Notes: generated from the letters alone by a model not told the origin. A DNA stretch of 64,000 nt from Bacteroidota bacterium (GCA_023434665.1 JAEYSM010000058.1:124001-188000); one strand, 5' to 3'; positions 50,560 to 59,884 are shown, counted from the stretch's first letter. Program-made: numbers and translations.

Positions 50560-51783
50560 ATGAACAATTTACTTATTCAGTCCTATAACTACGAACTACC
50601 TGATGAAAGAATTGCCATGTTTCCTCTGGCTAAGAGAGATGAAACCAAATTACTCGTCATGCGTGGCGGTAATATTACCGACACAAAATTTAACAGTTTA
50701 CCCGATTACATCCCGGAAAATAGTCTCTTTATTTTCAATAATACCAGAGTAATCAAAGCCCGGCTTGTTTTTCACAAGCCCGGTGGTGCCAGGATAGAAA
50801 TATTCTGTTTAAATGAGGAATCATTTGAGGGTACTACTACCAATCAGGAGACTAAAATTCATCATCAAAACAGGTCTGTTTGGAAGTGTTATATTGGCAA
50901 CTCAAAAAAGTGGAAATCCGGAAGTCTTCTATTAAAAGCAAACGGTTTCCCATTTTTAAAAGCTACAAGAATATCAGCACAATCCGACACTTCTCTTATT
51001 ATGTTCGAATGGGAAGATCCGGACTTATCTTTTGAAAAGATCCTCGAATACTATGGACTTGTTCCATTACCTCCATATCTCCATAGAGAACCTGTGGAAA
51101 GCGACAGAGAAAGATATCAGACAGTTTATGCCATGTATGATGGCTCTGTTGCTGCACCAACTGCCGGGCTACATTTTACAGAATCTGTTTTCGAAAAACT
51201 TAGAGAGAAGAGATGTACTCTCGATTATGTAACATTGCATGTTGGAGCAGGCACTTTTAAACCAGTCACAGCAGTGGATGCAAAAGATCATAACATGCAT
51301 GCAGAGAAAATTATCATCCATAAGGACACTCTGCTGAGACTCATACAAATGATAGATTATCAGGTAATTTCTGTGGGGACTACATCAATGCGAACTCTGG
51401 AAAGCCTTTATTGGTTCGGTCTGCAATTGATCACAGGAAATACTGGTACTTTAACCGAAACAGGATTATTCAATATCGAGCAGTGGGAACCATATCAATC
51501 GAAAGGTAACATTTCAAGCCTTGATTCATTGACTGCTATTTACGATTATATGCGTGAAAATAATTTGAATGAAATATCAGGTTATACAAGCATTATGATT
51601 GTTCCTGGTTACCATTTTAAGATTTGCAAAGCACTTGTCACCAATTTTCATCAGCCTCAAAGTACGCTTTTATTGCTGGTTGCGGCTTTTATTGGTAATG
51701 ACTGGAAAAAAGCCTACGAGCATGCACTTACAAATGATTTCAGGTTTTTAAGCTATGGAGATAGCTGTTTATTTTATCCATGA
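50560..51783 (+). CDS. QueA-family S-adenosylmethionine:tRNA ribosyltransferase-isomerase, enlarged
   Basis: QueA transfers the ribosyl part of SAM to 7-aminomethyl-deazaguanine in tRNA to form epoxyqueuosine. Family motifs are present: YNYELPDERIAMFPLAKRDETKLLV, FNNTRVIKARL, AAPTAGLHFTE, VTLHVGAGTFKPV, VGTTSMRTLES, IMIVPGYHFK and TNFHQPQSTLLLL. At 407 residues it exceeds the usual 345 or so. One insert lies at about residues 85-110. Another of about 45 residues lies between TTSMRTLES and IMIVPGY, with YWFGLQLI and QWEPYQ. It may be a second QueA paralogue rather than the main one, so I leave the symbol empty. Confidence 0.85.
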   Translation: MNNLLIQSYNYELPDERIAMFPLAKRDETKLLVMRGGNITDTKFNSLPDYIPENSLFIFNNTRVIKARLVFHKPGGARIEIFCLNEESFEGTTTNQETKIHHQNRSVWKCYIGNSKKWKSGSLLLKANGFPFLKATRISAQSDTSLIMFEWEDPDLSFEKILEYYGLVPLPPYLHREPVESDRERYQTVYAMYDGSVAAPTAGLHFTESVFEKLREKRCTLDYVTLHVGAGTFKPVTAVDAKDHNMHAEKIIIHKDTLLRLIQMIDYQVISVGTTSMRTLESLYWFGLQLITGNTGTLTETGLFNIEQWEPYQSKGNISSLDSLTAIYDYMRENNLNEISGYTSIMIVPGYHFKICKALVTNFHQPQSTLLLLVAAFIGNDWKKAYEHALTNDFRFLSYGDSCLFYP

Positions 51784-52331
51784 ATGTAACGGGAATAATA
51801 CTTGCCGGAGGCAAAAGTTCCAGAATGGGAACTGACAAAGGTCTGATAGACATATCAGGTTCACCTATGATCAGTCATATCATCAGGATTGTAAGTCCCT
51901 TGTGCAATCAACTTTTAATCAGCACTTCAAACTCTGAATACAATAAATTCGGAATTCAAACAGTTCCCGACATTTATCATGAATCAGGGCCTATTGCGGG
52001 ATTGCACTCCTGCCTTAAAGAAAGCCACAACCAGATTAATATCTGTATTCCTTGTGATGTTCCCCAGATGAAGACCAAAATCCTGCAACTTCTTTTATCC
52101 CAAGCCATTATATACCCTGACAATTGCATAGTTCCGGTAACAAATTACCCCGAGCCATTAATCGCTGTGTATCCCCTTTCCGTTATACCCACTATTGAAG
52201 AATTGATAACTACGGGGATAAAAAAAATGACAGAGATATTTAATGTTTTTCCAACAAGGTATATATCGATGAGCGATTCGGGCTTTGATAAAAATAATTT
52301 CAAAAATATCAACTCACCTGTAGACCTGTAG
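51780..52331 (+). CDS. mobA: MobA-like molybdenum cofactor guanylyltransferase
   Basis: MobA adds GMP to molybdopterin to form the guanine-dinucleotide cofactor. The 183-residue nucleotidyltransferase has the N-terminal signature ILAGGKSSRMGTDKGLI, then SGPIAGLHSCL and CIPCDVPQMKT (metal Asp). It overlaps the queA-like gene by 4 bases (ATGA). No other cofactor genes are in the window, so a relative acting on a different nucleotide is not excluded. Confidence 0.85.
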   Translation: MNVTGIILAGGKSSRMGTDKGLIDISGSPMISHIIRIVSPLCNQLLISTSNSEYNKFGIQTVPDIYHESGPIAGLHSCLKESHNQINICIPCDVPQMKTKILQLLLSQAIIYPDNCIVPVTNYPEPLIAVYPLSVIPTIEELITTGIKKMTEIFNVFPTRYISMSDSGFDKNNFKNINSPVDL

Positions 52332-52366
52332 AGTTTTGTTTCATAGAATATTATAATTTTACCTCC

Positions 52367-53203
52367 ATGGCCGAAACAATAACCAGCAAGAAGAAAAAGA
52401 ATCCTCCGCAGCCTGTTGAAATGAGCTTTTGGGATCATGTCGACGCCCTGAGGGGTCATCTTTTCAGGTCAGTCTTGGCTATTCTGGTTTTTTCCATACT
52501 TGCTTTTCTGAATAGAGAAATAGTCTTTGAAAAAATTATCCTTGCCCCTAAAGAATCAGGTTTCATAACCAATCAACTGCTTTGCCAACTTGGTCAATGG
52601 TTAAAAGTTGGTGGCCTTTGCATTGATGAATATACAATCGATATCATAAATATTAATGTCTCAGGGCAGTTCACTACACATATCACAATTAGTTTCTTTA
52701 TAGGTCTGGTATTAGCTTTCCCTTACGTCATCTGGGAAATATGGCGTTTCCTGCAACCTGCTTTATACGAAAATGAAAAAAAACATTCCAGAGGAGCAGT
52801 ACTGGCAATGTCTTTTCTGTTTATTGTCGGTATTTTATTCGGATATTATGTAATAATCCCTCTCACTCTCAATTTTTTTGGCACATACCAGGTTAGTGAA
52901 AATGTCATAAATCAAATTGCCCTATCATCTTACATCAGCACTTTTGTTTCAGTTATTTTCTCAATTGGGCTGATCTTCGAACTACCAGTATTTATTTTGT
53001 TTCTTTCAAAAGTTGGGATCGTAACCCCTGATTTCCTCAGACGGAGCAGAAAATATATGATAGTGCTTATTCTTACTATTTCGGCAATTATCACGCCTCC
53101 TGATATTTTTAGTCAAGTCCTTGTGAGCCTTCCTATGATAGCACTTTATGAATTAAGTATTGTGCTTTCAGCCAGGATAACCAGGAAACAGGAAACAACC
53201 TGA
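52367..53203 (+). CDS. tatC: Twin-arginine translocase subunit TatC
   Basis: TatC recognises twin-arginine signal peptides and forms the export core with TatA/B. The 278-residue protein has six membrane helices. It contains MSFWDHVDALRGHLFRSV (the N-terminal E-L-R site has changed to HVDALR), the periplasmic loop, and IGLVLAFPYVIWEIWRFLQPALYENEKK with the F-P and the family Glu. tatA/B are not in the window. A cytoplasmic lead of about 22 residues rich in Lys precedes it. Confidence 0.95.
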   Translation: MAETITSKKKKNPPQPVEMSFWDHVDALRGHLFRSVLAILVFSILAFLNREIVFEKIILAPKESGFITNQLLCQLGQWLKVGGLCIDEYTIDIININVSGQFTTHITISFFIGLVLAFPYVIWEIWRFLQPALYENEKKHSRGAVLAMSFLFIVGILFGYYVIIPLTLNFFGTYQVSENVINQIALSSYISTFVSVIFSIGLIFELPVFILFLSKVGIVTPDFLRRSRKYMIVLILTISAIITPPDIFSQVLVSLPMIALYELSIVLSARITRKQETT

Positions 53204-53262
53204 TTACTGTTTTGTAACCTTTATCATTTCCTTGCGTCAAAAGGGCATAAACCTAAAAAGTC

Positions 53263-53931
53263 ATGGAAAAAAACAGATTATACCGTATTGTAAACGGAAG
53301 AGTTATAGGAGGTGTAGCTGGTGGAATTGCTGAATACTTCAACATTGACCCTACCATTATTCGTATCCTTTTTATCCTTCTAACCATTTTTGGTGGAGGC
53401 GGAGTTCTTATCTACATAGTAATGTGGATTGTAGTTCCCGAAAAATATACACTATATCCTCCATTTGGTAGTTATACAAAGACTGAAAGTTCATCTTCCG
53501 GACCATCAAACTTCAGTAGTTCAAACTCTGCAGGATATACACCTGGTTCATCAGGCGTTGGAGAAACGTATTCAGGTTATTCACCAGGAACAGTTCCTCC
53601 ACGCATGAGTACCGAACCTAGTCCAGCTCCCGGTAGCGGATTGGACGGAAGCCTCATTGCCGGACTAATATTAATTCTTATTGGAGGTTTCTTCCTTTTT
53701 GAACGATTCATCCCAGCCATCCATTTTTCAGATTTCTGGCCTCTGCTCATTATTGTCATTGGACTCTTTATGATTTTTAAAGGAATACCCGGATTAAAAA
53801 AGCAGCAAGAACCGGAATTCAATACTTATCGTGATCCGGCAAGAGATACTCGTCAGGAAGACTCTTCAGCATCTTACAACCAATCAGGGGAATCAAATGA
53901 TATCAACACTAACAACGACCTAAATAATTAA
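53263..53931 (+). CDS. PspC-domain membrane protein
   Basis: The 222-residue product begins with a PspC domain (about 4-68; LYRIVNGRVIGGVAGGIAEYFNIDP and a helix ending MWIVVPEKY). A Ser/Gly/Pro-rich linker (about 70-130) and a second two-helix membrane module (IAGLILILIGGFFLFERFIP...FWPLLIIVIGLFMIFKGIP) of the LiaI/LiaF N-terminal type follow. PspC-like proteins sense or relay envelope stress. The next gene follows after 3 bases, so the two are a probable functional pair. Confidence 0.88.
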   Translation: MEKNRLYRIVNGRVIGGVAGGIAEYFNIDPTIIRILFILLTIFGGGGVLIYIVMWIVVPEKYTLYPPFGSYTKTESSSSGPSNFSSSNSAGYTPGSSGVGETYSGYSPGTVPPRMSTEPSPAPGSGLDGSLIAGLILILIGGFFLFERFIPAIHFSDFWPLLIIVIGLFMIFKGIPGLKKQQEPEFNTYRDPARDTRQEDSSASYNQSGESNDINTNNDLNN

Positions 53932-53934
53932 GAT

Positions 53935-54900
53935 ATGAGCTACAAGAAATTGTTTTGGGGAATTTTGCTGGTCATTATCGGCATCCTGTTTATTCTTAAA
54001 AATACCGGATTAATTTATTTTGATTGGTGGACCATACTAAGATTATGGCCTCTTGTCCTTATTCTATGGGGAATTTCATTAATCCCTGTTAAAGATTTTA
54101 TAAAACTTATCCTATCATTGGTAGCCATTGCACTTGCATTTTTGCTGATTTCAAAATTTGACAAACGTGATAAGCCTTTCTGGCACTGGAACAGGGATAA
54201 TGACAGATGGAGTTATCATTACGATTATGACGATAATGATGAAGATGATTCCACCACTTATTCCGGTTTCACAGGCGACTATCAGGAACTGTTCCAGGAT
54301 TATGACTCAACTATTACAACAGCTAAACTCTCATTCGATGCAGCAGCAGGAGATTATAAAATTTCTGATTCTCTGTTGACCGATAAACTCCTCTTGTTCA
54401 GGAAAAAAGGTAATATCGGCAATTACAGTATGACTAGTGATGATGAACTAAACCGCAGAGAAATACGGCTAAAGATTGACGACTCAAGAGTTAAGCTTAA
54501 GAACCATGGAAATATGGTTCAGATGTATCTGAATCCTGAACCTGAATGGGATTTCGATTTCGATATTGGTGCCGCCAATATTAATTTTGATCTGAGCAGA
54601 TTTAAAGTCGCAAGTATCGATCTTGACGGAGGTGCATCTGCCATCAATTTAAAGCTAGGTAGTTTGACGCCCAGAACTAATATTGATATTGATGCAGGAG
54701 CAGCTTCAATAGATATCAAAGTCCCATCAACAGCAGGTGTTGAAGTTAAAACAGAGACTGTCTTCACCAGCCGTAATCTTCCGGGATTTAAAAAAATTGC
54801 CAATGGGTTATTCAGATCCGATAATTTTGAAACTTCTCAATCAAAGATTTTTATTCAGGTTGATGCCGGAGTTTCATCATTAGATGTAAACAGGTATTAA
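53935..54900 (+). CDS. LiaF-like membrane protein with beta-helical tail
   Basis: The 321-residue product has a DUF5668/LiaI-type two-helix segment (about 5-75; LLVIIGILFILKNTGLIYFDWWTILRLWPLVLI motifs), an acidic Asp-rich loop (about 85-115), and a C-terminal repetitive beta domain (about 125-321) with INFDLSRFKVASIDLDGGASAINLKLG-type repeats, as in LiaF/DUF4097 stress proteins. LiaF-type proteins control envelope-stress two-component systems in Firmicutes; here a similar sensing role is inferred. It pairs with the upstream PspC gene and its end abuts a convergent hydrolase. Confidence 0.85.
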   Translation: MSYKKLFWGILLVIIGILFILKNTGLIYFDWWTILRLWPLVLILWGISLIPVKDFIKLILSLVAIALAFLLISKFDKRDKPFWHWNRDNDRWSYHYDYDDNDEDDSTTYSGFTGDYQELFQDYDSTITTAKLSFDAAAGDYKISDSLLTDKLLLFRKKGNIGNYSMTSDDELNRREIRLKIDDSRVKLKNHGNMVQMYLNPEPEWDFDFDIGAANINFDLSRFKVASIDLDGGASAINLKLGSLTPRTNIDIDAGAASIDIKVPSTAGVEVKTETVFTSRNLPGFKKIANGLFRSDNFETSQSKIFIQVDAGVSSLDVNRY

Positions 54901-54904
54901 AACA

Positions 54905-55681
54905 TCAGCATTCCTTTCCCAGGAAATTGCTAAAAATAGTGCATATTTCTTCCGGGGCATCGGCGTGAACCCAATGCCCCGCATTTTTTATGGTGGTTAA
55001 TTGAGCCTGCGGAAAATAATGTTTAATGGTCGGAATATGCTCATCTTTAATGTAATCCGATTGCCCTCCTTTTATAAATAATACAGGTTTATCAAAAGTG
55101 CCCGATGACTCAATGCCTGAGAAGATATAATCCATATTATTGTTAATGGCACTAAGATTCAATCGCCAGTCGAAAGAATTTTTTGTTTTCCTGTACAAAC
55201 TCTTCATAATAAACTGCCGGGTGCTGTTTCCCATTATCCGGGTCTTTAGTAGTTCATCAACTTCCTGCCTTGAATGGACACTATCAAAATTTATCGACAT
55301 CATGGCACTGATGATAGTAAAATGCGAATCTCTGTCAGGATATTTTACCGGACTTATATCAACAATAATCAATTTTGAAATTAAATCAGGATGATCAAGT
55401 GCAAACTGCATTGCTACTTTCCCTCCCATCGAATGCCCAATTATAATAGGATTCTCAAGTCGATGTTCTTCTATAAATTCCAGAAGATCATAGGCCATGG
55501 CGTGATAATTAAAAGTAGGACTGTGTGGTGATTGTCCGTGATTCCTCAAATCAGGCAACCAAACAGAGAACTTCTCTGCTAATTTTTTCCCATGAGTAAC
55601 CCAATTATCCGACAGTCCAAAGAGTCCATGTAAAATGATTACCGGGTCACCATTACCAAACTGTCGATAAAAAAGCTTCAT
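54905..55681 (-). CDS. Alpha/beta-fold hydrolase (YbfF-like)
   Basis: The 258-residue product has the oxyanion region LHGLFGLSDNW, the nucleophile elbow GHSMGGKVA (GxSxG), the acid in LFIKGGQSDYI and the catalytic His in KNAGHWVHADAPEE. It is close to the YbfF esterase group and, more widely, to proline iminopeptidase-like hydrolases; substrate unknown. It starts 10 bases after pdxJ on the same strand and is probably co-transcribed. Confidence 0.9.
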   Translation of the reverse strand: MKLFYRQFGNGDPVIILHGLFGLSDNWVTHGKKLAEKFSVWLPDLRNHGQSPHSPTFNYHAMAYDLLEFIEEHRLENPIIIGHSMGGKVAMQFALDHPDLISKLIIVDISPVKYPDRDSHFTIISAMMSINFDSVHSRQEVDELLKTRIMGNSTRQFIMKSLYRKTKNSFDWRLNLSAINNNMDYIFSGIESSGTFDKPVLFIKGGQSDYIKDEHIPTIKHYFPQAQLTTIKNAGHWVHADAPEEICTIFSNFLGKEC

Positions 55682-55691
55682 TTCAGGAATT

Positions 55692-56438
55692 TTATGATTT
55701 GTGAAGATTTCCGATCCTTTCAGTTACAACCAGTTCTTTACGATACATCTCGATGGTTTTGCTCAAACCAAAATAAAGAGCATCAGCTATCAAAGCATGA
55801 CCAATCGAAACTTCAAGCAAACCCTCAATGCGGGATGCAAAAAAATTCAAGTTATCAAGATTCAGGTCATGGCCTGCGTTTATTCCCAAATTGGTATCCC
55901 TTGCTACTTTTGCAGCATCAACAAAAGGAGCAATCGCCTTTTCCCTGTCAATTAAATATTCCGAGGCATAACTTTCAGTATAAAGTTCTACTCTGTCGGT
56001 TCCTGTTACTGCAGCGTTTTCAACCATCAAGGGCACAGGATCAACAAATAGTGAAGTCCTTATTCCGTGCTTTTTGAATTCCTTAATAATATCACTTAAA
56101 AAATTCCTATAGGTGATTGTATCCCACCCATGATTAGATGTCAGTGCATCGGGTGCATCGGGCACTAAAGTCACCTGATGAGGCTTAACTGCTAACACAA
56201 GATCAACAAAACGATCCTGTGGATTCCCTTCAATATTGAATTCTGTAGAAAGTACCGGCTTCAAATCATATACATCCTGATATCTTATATGTCTCTCATC
56301 AGGCCGCGGATGAACTGTAATTCCTTGAGCACCGAATTTTTCGCAATCCAAAGCCACTTTCAATACATCAGGAAGATTACCTCCTCTTGCATTTCTTAAA
56401 GTTGCCACTTTATTAATGTTGACACTTAATTTAGTCAT
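55692..56438 (-). CDS. pdxJ: Pyridoxine 5'-phosphate synthase
   Basis: PdxJ condenses 1-deoxyxylulose 5-phosphate with 3-amino-2-oxopropyl phosphate to make pyridoxine 5'-phosphate in de novo vitamin B6 synthesis. The 248-residue TIM barrel opens LSVNINKVATLRNARGG, with GITVHPRPDERHI, FNIEGNP, VTLVPDAPD, RVELYTESYA and GINAGHDLN. It has its own promoter and runs into the hydrolase gene. Confidence 0.96.
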   Translation of the reverse strand: MTKLSVNINKVATLRNARGGNLPDVLKVALDCEKFGAQGITVHPRPDERHIRYQDVYDLKPVLSTEFNIEGNPQDRFVDLVLAVKPHQVTLVPDAPDALTSNHGWDTITYRNFLSDIIKEFKKHGIRTSLFVDPVPLMVENAAVTGTDRVELYTESYASEYLIDREKAIAPFVDAAKVARDTNLGINAGHDLNLDNLNFFASRIEGLLEVSIGHALIADALYFGLSKTIEMYRKELVVTERIGNLHKS

Positions 56439-56460
56439 AATTCACATAATTTTTATGAAG

Positions 56461-56494
56461 CAAAATTAAGAAAGTTAACTGATACCTAACCCAA
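56461..56494 (-). promoter_or_regulatory. pdxJ promoter (TTG-N23-TAATTTTG)
   Basis: On the minus strand a -33 TTG (56494-56492) and a -7 TAATTTTG (56468-56461) are 23 bases apart, at the upper end of the usual range. The ATG is 22 bases past the box. Confidence 0.55.
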
Positions 56495-56528
56495 TATAAA
56501 CCTTTCTCAGGAGTAACCATTTTATTAT

Positions 56529-56536
56529 TACATTTG
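56529..56536 (+). promoter_or_regulatory. CBS gene -7 box (TACATTTG)
   Basis: TAnnTTTG match 28 bases before the CBS-protein ATG. With the pdxJ promoter it makes a back-to-back divergent pair in a 126-base spacer. Confidence 0.5.
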
Positions 56537-56564
56537 TTGAACTTCAGTACCATTCATATAATTT

Positions 56565-57227
56565 ATGATAGCTAAAGATTTGATTAGTGATACCATAATG
56601 CCCCTTCAAACATCCGATACCGGTATAGTTGCCCTTAATTGGATGGAAGAATTTAAGGTATCTCATCTGCCAATTGTCAATAATGCCGACTTCCTTGGTC
56701 TAATATCTGAGAACGATATCTATACACTTAATAGTTACGAAGAACCATTGGGCAATCACTCACTGTCACTCAGCAATCCTTATGTGACAGAAAATCAACA
56801 TGTATATGATATTATACGACAAGTATATGAACAGAAATTAACACTTATACCTGTTGTGGATGAGAAAAACCATTACCTTGGATCAATCACATTACAATGT
56901 CTTACGAAATATTTTGCAAGACTTGCCGCAGTTGATAATCCCGGTGGTATTATAGTTCTTGAAATGGGAATCAGAGATTTTGTGCTCAGTGAAATTGCCC
57001 GTATTGTTGAGTCAAATGATGCTATAATCCTTAGTCTCTATGTAATGAATCTACCTGATTCAACTAAAATGCAGGTAACCATTAAAGTCAACAAGATGGA
57101 TATTGCTCCGATAATTGCAACTTTCAATAGATTCAATTACGATATAAAAGCATCTTTCTTTCAAAAAGAATATGACCAAACACTCAATGATCGTTACGAC
57201 TCATTGATGCGATTCCTTGATATTTAG
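56565..57227 (+). CDS. CBS-domain protein with ACT-like tail
   Basis: The 220-residue product has two CBS repeats (about 1-125; IAKDLISDTIMPLQTSDTGIVALNWM, HLPIVNNADFLGLISENDIYTL, LIPVVDEKNHYLGSITLQCL), then an ACT-like regulatory fold (about 135-220; GIIVLEMGIRDFVLSEIARIVESND). CBS pairs bind adenine nucleotides. Related genes in this phylum often sit beside nadK or pdxJ; here it is next to pdxJ. The regulated partner is unknown. It is followed after 5 bases by an Omp85-type gene. Confidence 0.85.
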   Translation: MIAKDLISDTIMPLQTSDTGIVALNWMEEFKVSHLPIVNNADFLGLISENDIYTLNSYEEPLGNHSLSLSNPYVTENQHVYDIIRQVYEQKLTLIPVVDEKNHYLGSITLQCLTKYFARLAAVDNPGGIIVLEMGIRDFVLSEIARIVESNDAIILSLYVMNLPDSTKMQVTIKVNKMDIAPIIATFNRFNYDIKASFFQKEYDQTLNDRYDSLMRFLDI

Positions 57228-57232
57228 TATGT

Positions 57233-58780
57233 ATGTCAATTTCCCATAGGCGTTTCCCTGCAATTCTTTTTGCCGCCTTTATCTGTTTTTTTGCTTCCAA
57301 TGATTCATTGTATGCTCAAATCACAGATTCTGACACAATCACCAGGAGGAATCTTACAGATAAAGGGCATTCAAAAAAGGAGCATGTCATTGAATTTACA
57401 GATACAATAAGTTCCACCGTCGACACCCTGATAAGAATCGGAGATATTGTAATTGCAGGTAACACAAGAACACATCAATCGATAATTTTAAGAGAAATTA
57501 CATTCCACGAAGGAGAATTATACCCTTTGAGCAAGCTCAATTCACTAATTGAAACTTCCATCATAAACCTTAACAAAACCTCCCTTTTTAATTCAGTAAT
57601 CATCGATTATCAGATATTCAACACGCCTGATGGAGGGAAAACCACACTATTTGTTATCCTTGTAAAAGAAAGATGGTATTGGTGGATATGGCCTTTGGTT
57701 GAACATCCCGACCGAAACTTCAATGATTGGTGGCAACATCAGAATATTGGAAGACTGTCAGCAGGACTTCATTTTCAACATGAGAACTTTGCAGGGAAGT
57801 CCGAGAAACTGAATATCAAAGCCCTGCTGGGTTATCGTACATACCTTGAAGCAGGCTATGAATGGCCATATCTGAATAAGGCTCATACTTTTGGTCTGGG
57901 AATTCTCAGCTCATATTATTCACAAAAAGAGATAAATTACGCTACCGTCGATAATGAACTGATTTTCTACCGTGACGACCATAAACTAATGCAACAGGCA
58001 TTCAGGTTTTCTGTCAGTGCTAAGTACAGACGAGGATTTCATCTTACCAATATCTTCTCGGTTCAATATTCGGGACTTCAATTTAACGATACTGTTATAC
58101 TGCTGAATCCTATGTTTACCGGTCCACAAACAATTTCTGAAGACCGACAATCAGAGCTTAATCCACATTACATTTCACTCTCTTATAATTTTAAAGCGGA
58201 CTATAGAGACAACCGTTATTATCCTCTTAAAGGATATTATGGAGAATCGGAACTTTCGTATATATCAGGAATCAACTATAATTTTTCACAACAAAGTATC
58301 AGAATTTCTCTTCGAGGATATTTACCTTTAGCACAATGGCTATTTGGTGCAGCTGAAATAACTTCAAAATTCTCTAATCCGGAGGAAGTTCCCTATTATT
58401 TGCTGAATGCTCTGGGTTATGACAGGGAATTTGTGAGAGGATATGAATACAATGTTATTGAGGGTCAACATTATTCACTCTTTAAGTCACATTTAAAGGC
58501 TAGATTCGTTCAAACTACTTTGAAAATTCCCTGGCTGAAAGCCGAAAAGTTCAATAACATTCCATTAAATCTATATACAGGACCACATTTTGATTATGGG
58601 ATTGCATATCCGGTCATAAGCGAAGTGAACAGAAATTCCTTTCAGGGTAAACCACTTATTGGAGTTGGTGCGGGAATAGATCTGGTAAGTTATTATGATA
58701 AGGTTTTTCGGTTTGAATACTCATACAACCTGAGTAAAAACAAAGGCGGCCTGTTTATCCATTTCATTGCAATGATTTGA
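57233..58780 (+). CDS. Omp85-family outer-membrane protein with one POTRA domain
   Basis: The 515-residue product has a signal peptide (ending SLYAQ), a short spacer, one POTRA-like domain (about 65-145; IRIGDIVIAGNTRTHQSIILREI and LFNSVIIDYQIF) and a barrel (about 180-515) with FRFEYSYNLSK and the motif VRGYEYN, which matches the Omp85 L6 loop (R)GY. It is shorter than BamA and TamA. Such proteins insert or secrete outer-membrane material; the cargo is unknown. It is probably co-transcribed with the CBS gene. Confidence 0.86.
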   Translation: MSISHRRFPAILFAAFICFFASNDSLYAQITDSDTITRRNLTDKGHSKKEHVIEFTDTISSTVDTLIRIGDIVIAGNTRTHQSIILREITFHEGELYPLSKLNSLIETSIINLNKTSLFNSVIIDYQIFNTPDGGKTTLFVILVKERWYWWIWPLVEHPDRNFNDWWQHQNIGRLSAGLHFQHENFAGKSEKLNIKALLGYRTYLEAGYEWPYLNKAHTFGLGILSSYYSQKEINYATVDNELIFYRDDHKLMQQAFRFSVSAKYRRGFHLTNIFSVQYSGLQFNDTVILLNPMFTGPQTISEDRQSELNPHYISLSYNFKADYRDNRYYPLKGYYGESELSYISGINYNFSQQSIRISLRGYLPLAQWLFGAAEITSKFSNPEEVPYYLLNALGYDREFVRGYEYNVIEGQHYSLFKSHLKARFVQTTLKIPWLKAEKFNNIPLNLYTGPHFDYGIAYPVISEVNRNSFQGKPLIGVGAGIDLVSYYDKVFRFEYSYNLSKNKGGLFIHFIAMI

Positions 58781-58806
58781 TTTATTGGTGCTTCAAGAGC
58801 TGTTTC

Positions 58807-59685
58807 CTACATCTCATATCCAAACCGCTTAAGTTGCTGAGAATCGTCCCTCCAGTCTTTACTAACCTTTACACGAAGTTCCAAATATACTTTGGCTTCA
58901 ATAAACTCTTCAATGTCTTTGCGGGCAGCCATTCCAAGTCCCTTGATTGACTTTCCCTGATGTCCGATAATTATGGCTTTCTGAGATTCACGTGCAACAT
59001 ATATGGTTGAAGCAATATGTGTTATGTTCTCCTTCTCCTTATACTCATCAACCGATACCTCAACGGAGTATGGTATCTCCTGTTTATAATATAGAAGAAT
59101 TTTCTCACGTATAATCTCAGATACAAAGAACCTCATCGAACGATCAGTCAACTCATCCTTTGGATAATAAGGAGGTGATACAGGTAACTTGTCAACCAGA
59201 GTATCAAATAACCTGTCAAGATTAAACTTGTGAAGGGCTGAAACAGGAATAATCACTGCACCAGGCATTTTCTCTTCCCATTCCTTTACCTGCAGCAGAG
59301 CCTGCTCCTGTGTCTGTAGGTCAACCTTGTTTACAGCAACAATGACAGGTTTTCCTGATGAGTTTATTTTAGCCAGGTACTCATCCTGCAATTGATCCTG
59401 TGATTTTTCGGTTACAAGAAGAAAAATATCTGCATCTTCAAAAGCAGAATGTACAAACTTCATCATCGATTCATGAAGTTTATAGTGAGGTTTTACAATA
59501 CCGGGGGTGTCGGAATACACGATCTGGAAATCTTCACCGTTCACAATTCCCATGATCCTATGCCGGGTGGTTTGTGCTTTAGACGTTATAATCGACAACT
59601 TTTCGCCCACTAAAGCGTTCATTAATGTAGACTTACCTGCATTAGGCAGACCGATAATATTGACAAAACCCGACTTGTGTTCCAT
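58807..59685 (-). CDS. era: GTPase Era
   Basis: Era binds the 3' end of 16S rRNA and assists 30S subunit assembly. With start at ATG 59685 it has 292 residues: G1 GLPNAGKSTLMNALVGEKLSI, TTRHRIMGI, DTPG, NKVD and SALH, then the KH domain with IIGHQGKSIKGLGMAARKDIE. A longer frame to 59928 is rejected because it covers the antisense strand of a tRNA. No TAnnTTTG box is seen upstream. The tRNA promoter is divergent 25 bases before its start. Confidence 0.96.
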   Translation of the reverse strand: MEHKSGFVNIIGLPNAGKSTLMNALVGEKLSIITSKAQTTRHRIMGIVNGEDFQIVYSDTPGIVKPHYKLHESMMKFVHSAFEDADIFLLVTEKSQDQLQDEYLAKINSSGKPVIVAVNKVDLQTQEQALLQVKEWEEKMPGAVIIPVSALHKFNLDRLFDTLVDKLPVSPPYYPKDELTDRSMRFFVSEIIREKILLYYKQEIPYSVEVSVDEYKEKENITHIASTIYVARESQKAIIIGHQGKSIKGLGMAARKDIEEFIEAKVYLELRVKVSKDWRDDSQQLKRFGYEM

Positions 59686-59709
59686 AAAAATAAAAATAAA
59701 CTTAAAATA

Positions 59710-59741
59710 TTTGCCAGCAAAGAAACAAAATATTATCTTTG
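59710..59741 (+). promoter_or_regulatory. Initiator tRNA promoter (TTTG-N20-TATCTTTG)
   Basis: A -33 TTTG (59710-59713) and a -7 TATCTTTG (59734-59741) are separated by 20 bases. This is the best match to the full Bacteroidota consensus in the window, as expected for a highly used stable-RNA gene. Confidence 0.7.
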
Positions 59742-59776
59742 CACTCTCAAATAAACAAACAGAACGCAAAACATAC

Positions 59777-59848
<72 letters not shown>

Positions 59849-59856
59849 CTAAATTT

Positions 59857-59884
59857 AAAAGCCTTGATATTCAAGGCTTTTTTT
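59857..59884 (+). terminator. Terminator after the initiator tRNA
   Basis: An 11-bp stem AAAAGCCTTGA / TCAAGGCTTTT with a 3-base TAT loop is followed by more T. It sits 8 bases past the tRNA end. Confidence 0.85.

Noticed and set aside
55694..56077. 127-residue frame antisense to pdxJ
   Set aside because: Gln/Ser-rich composition typical of a shadow frame; pdxJ is certain.
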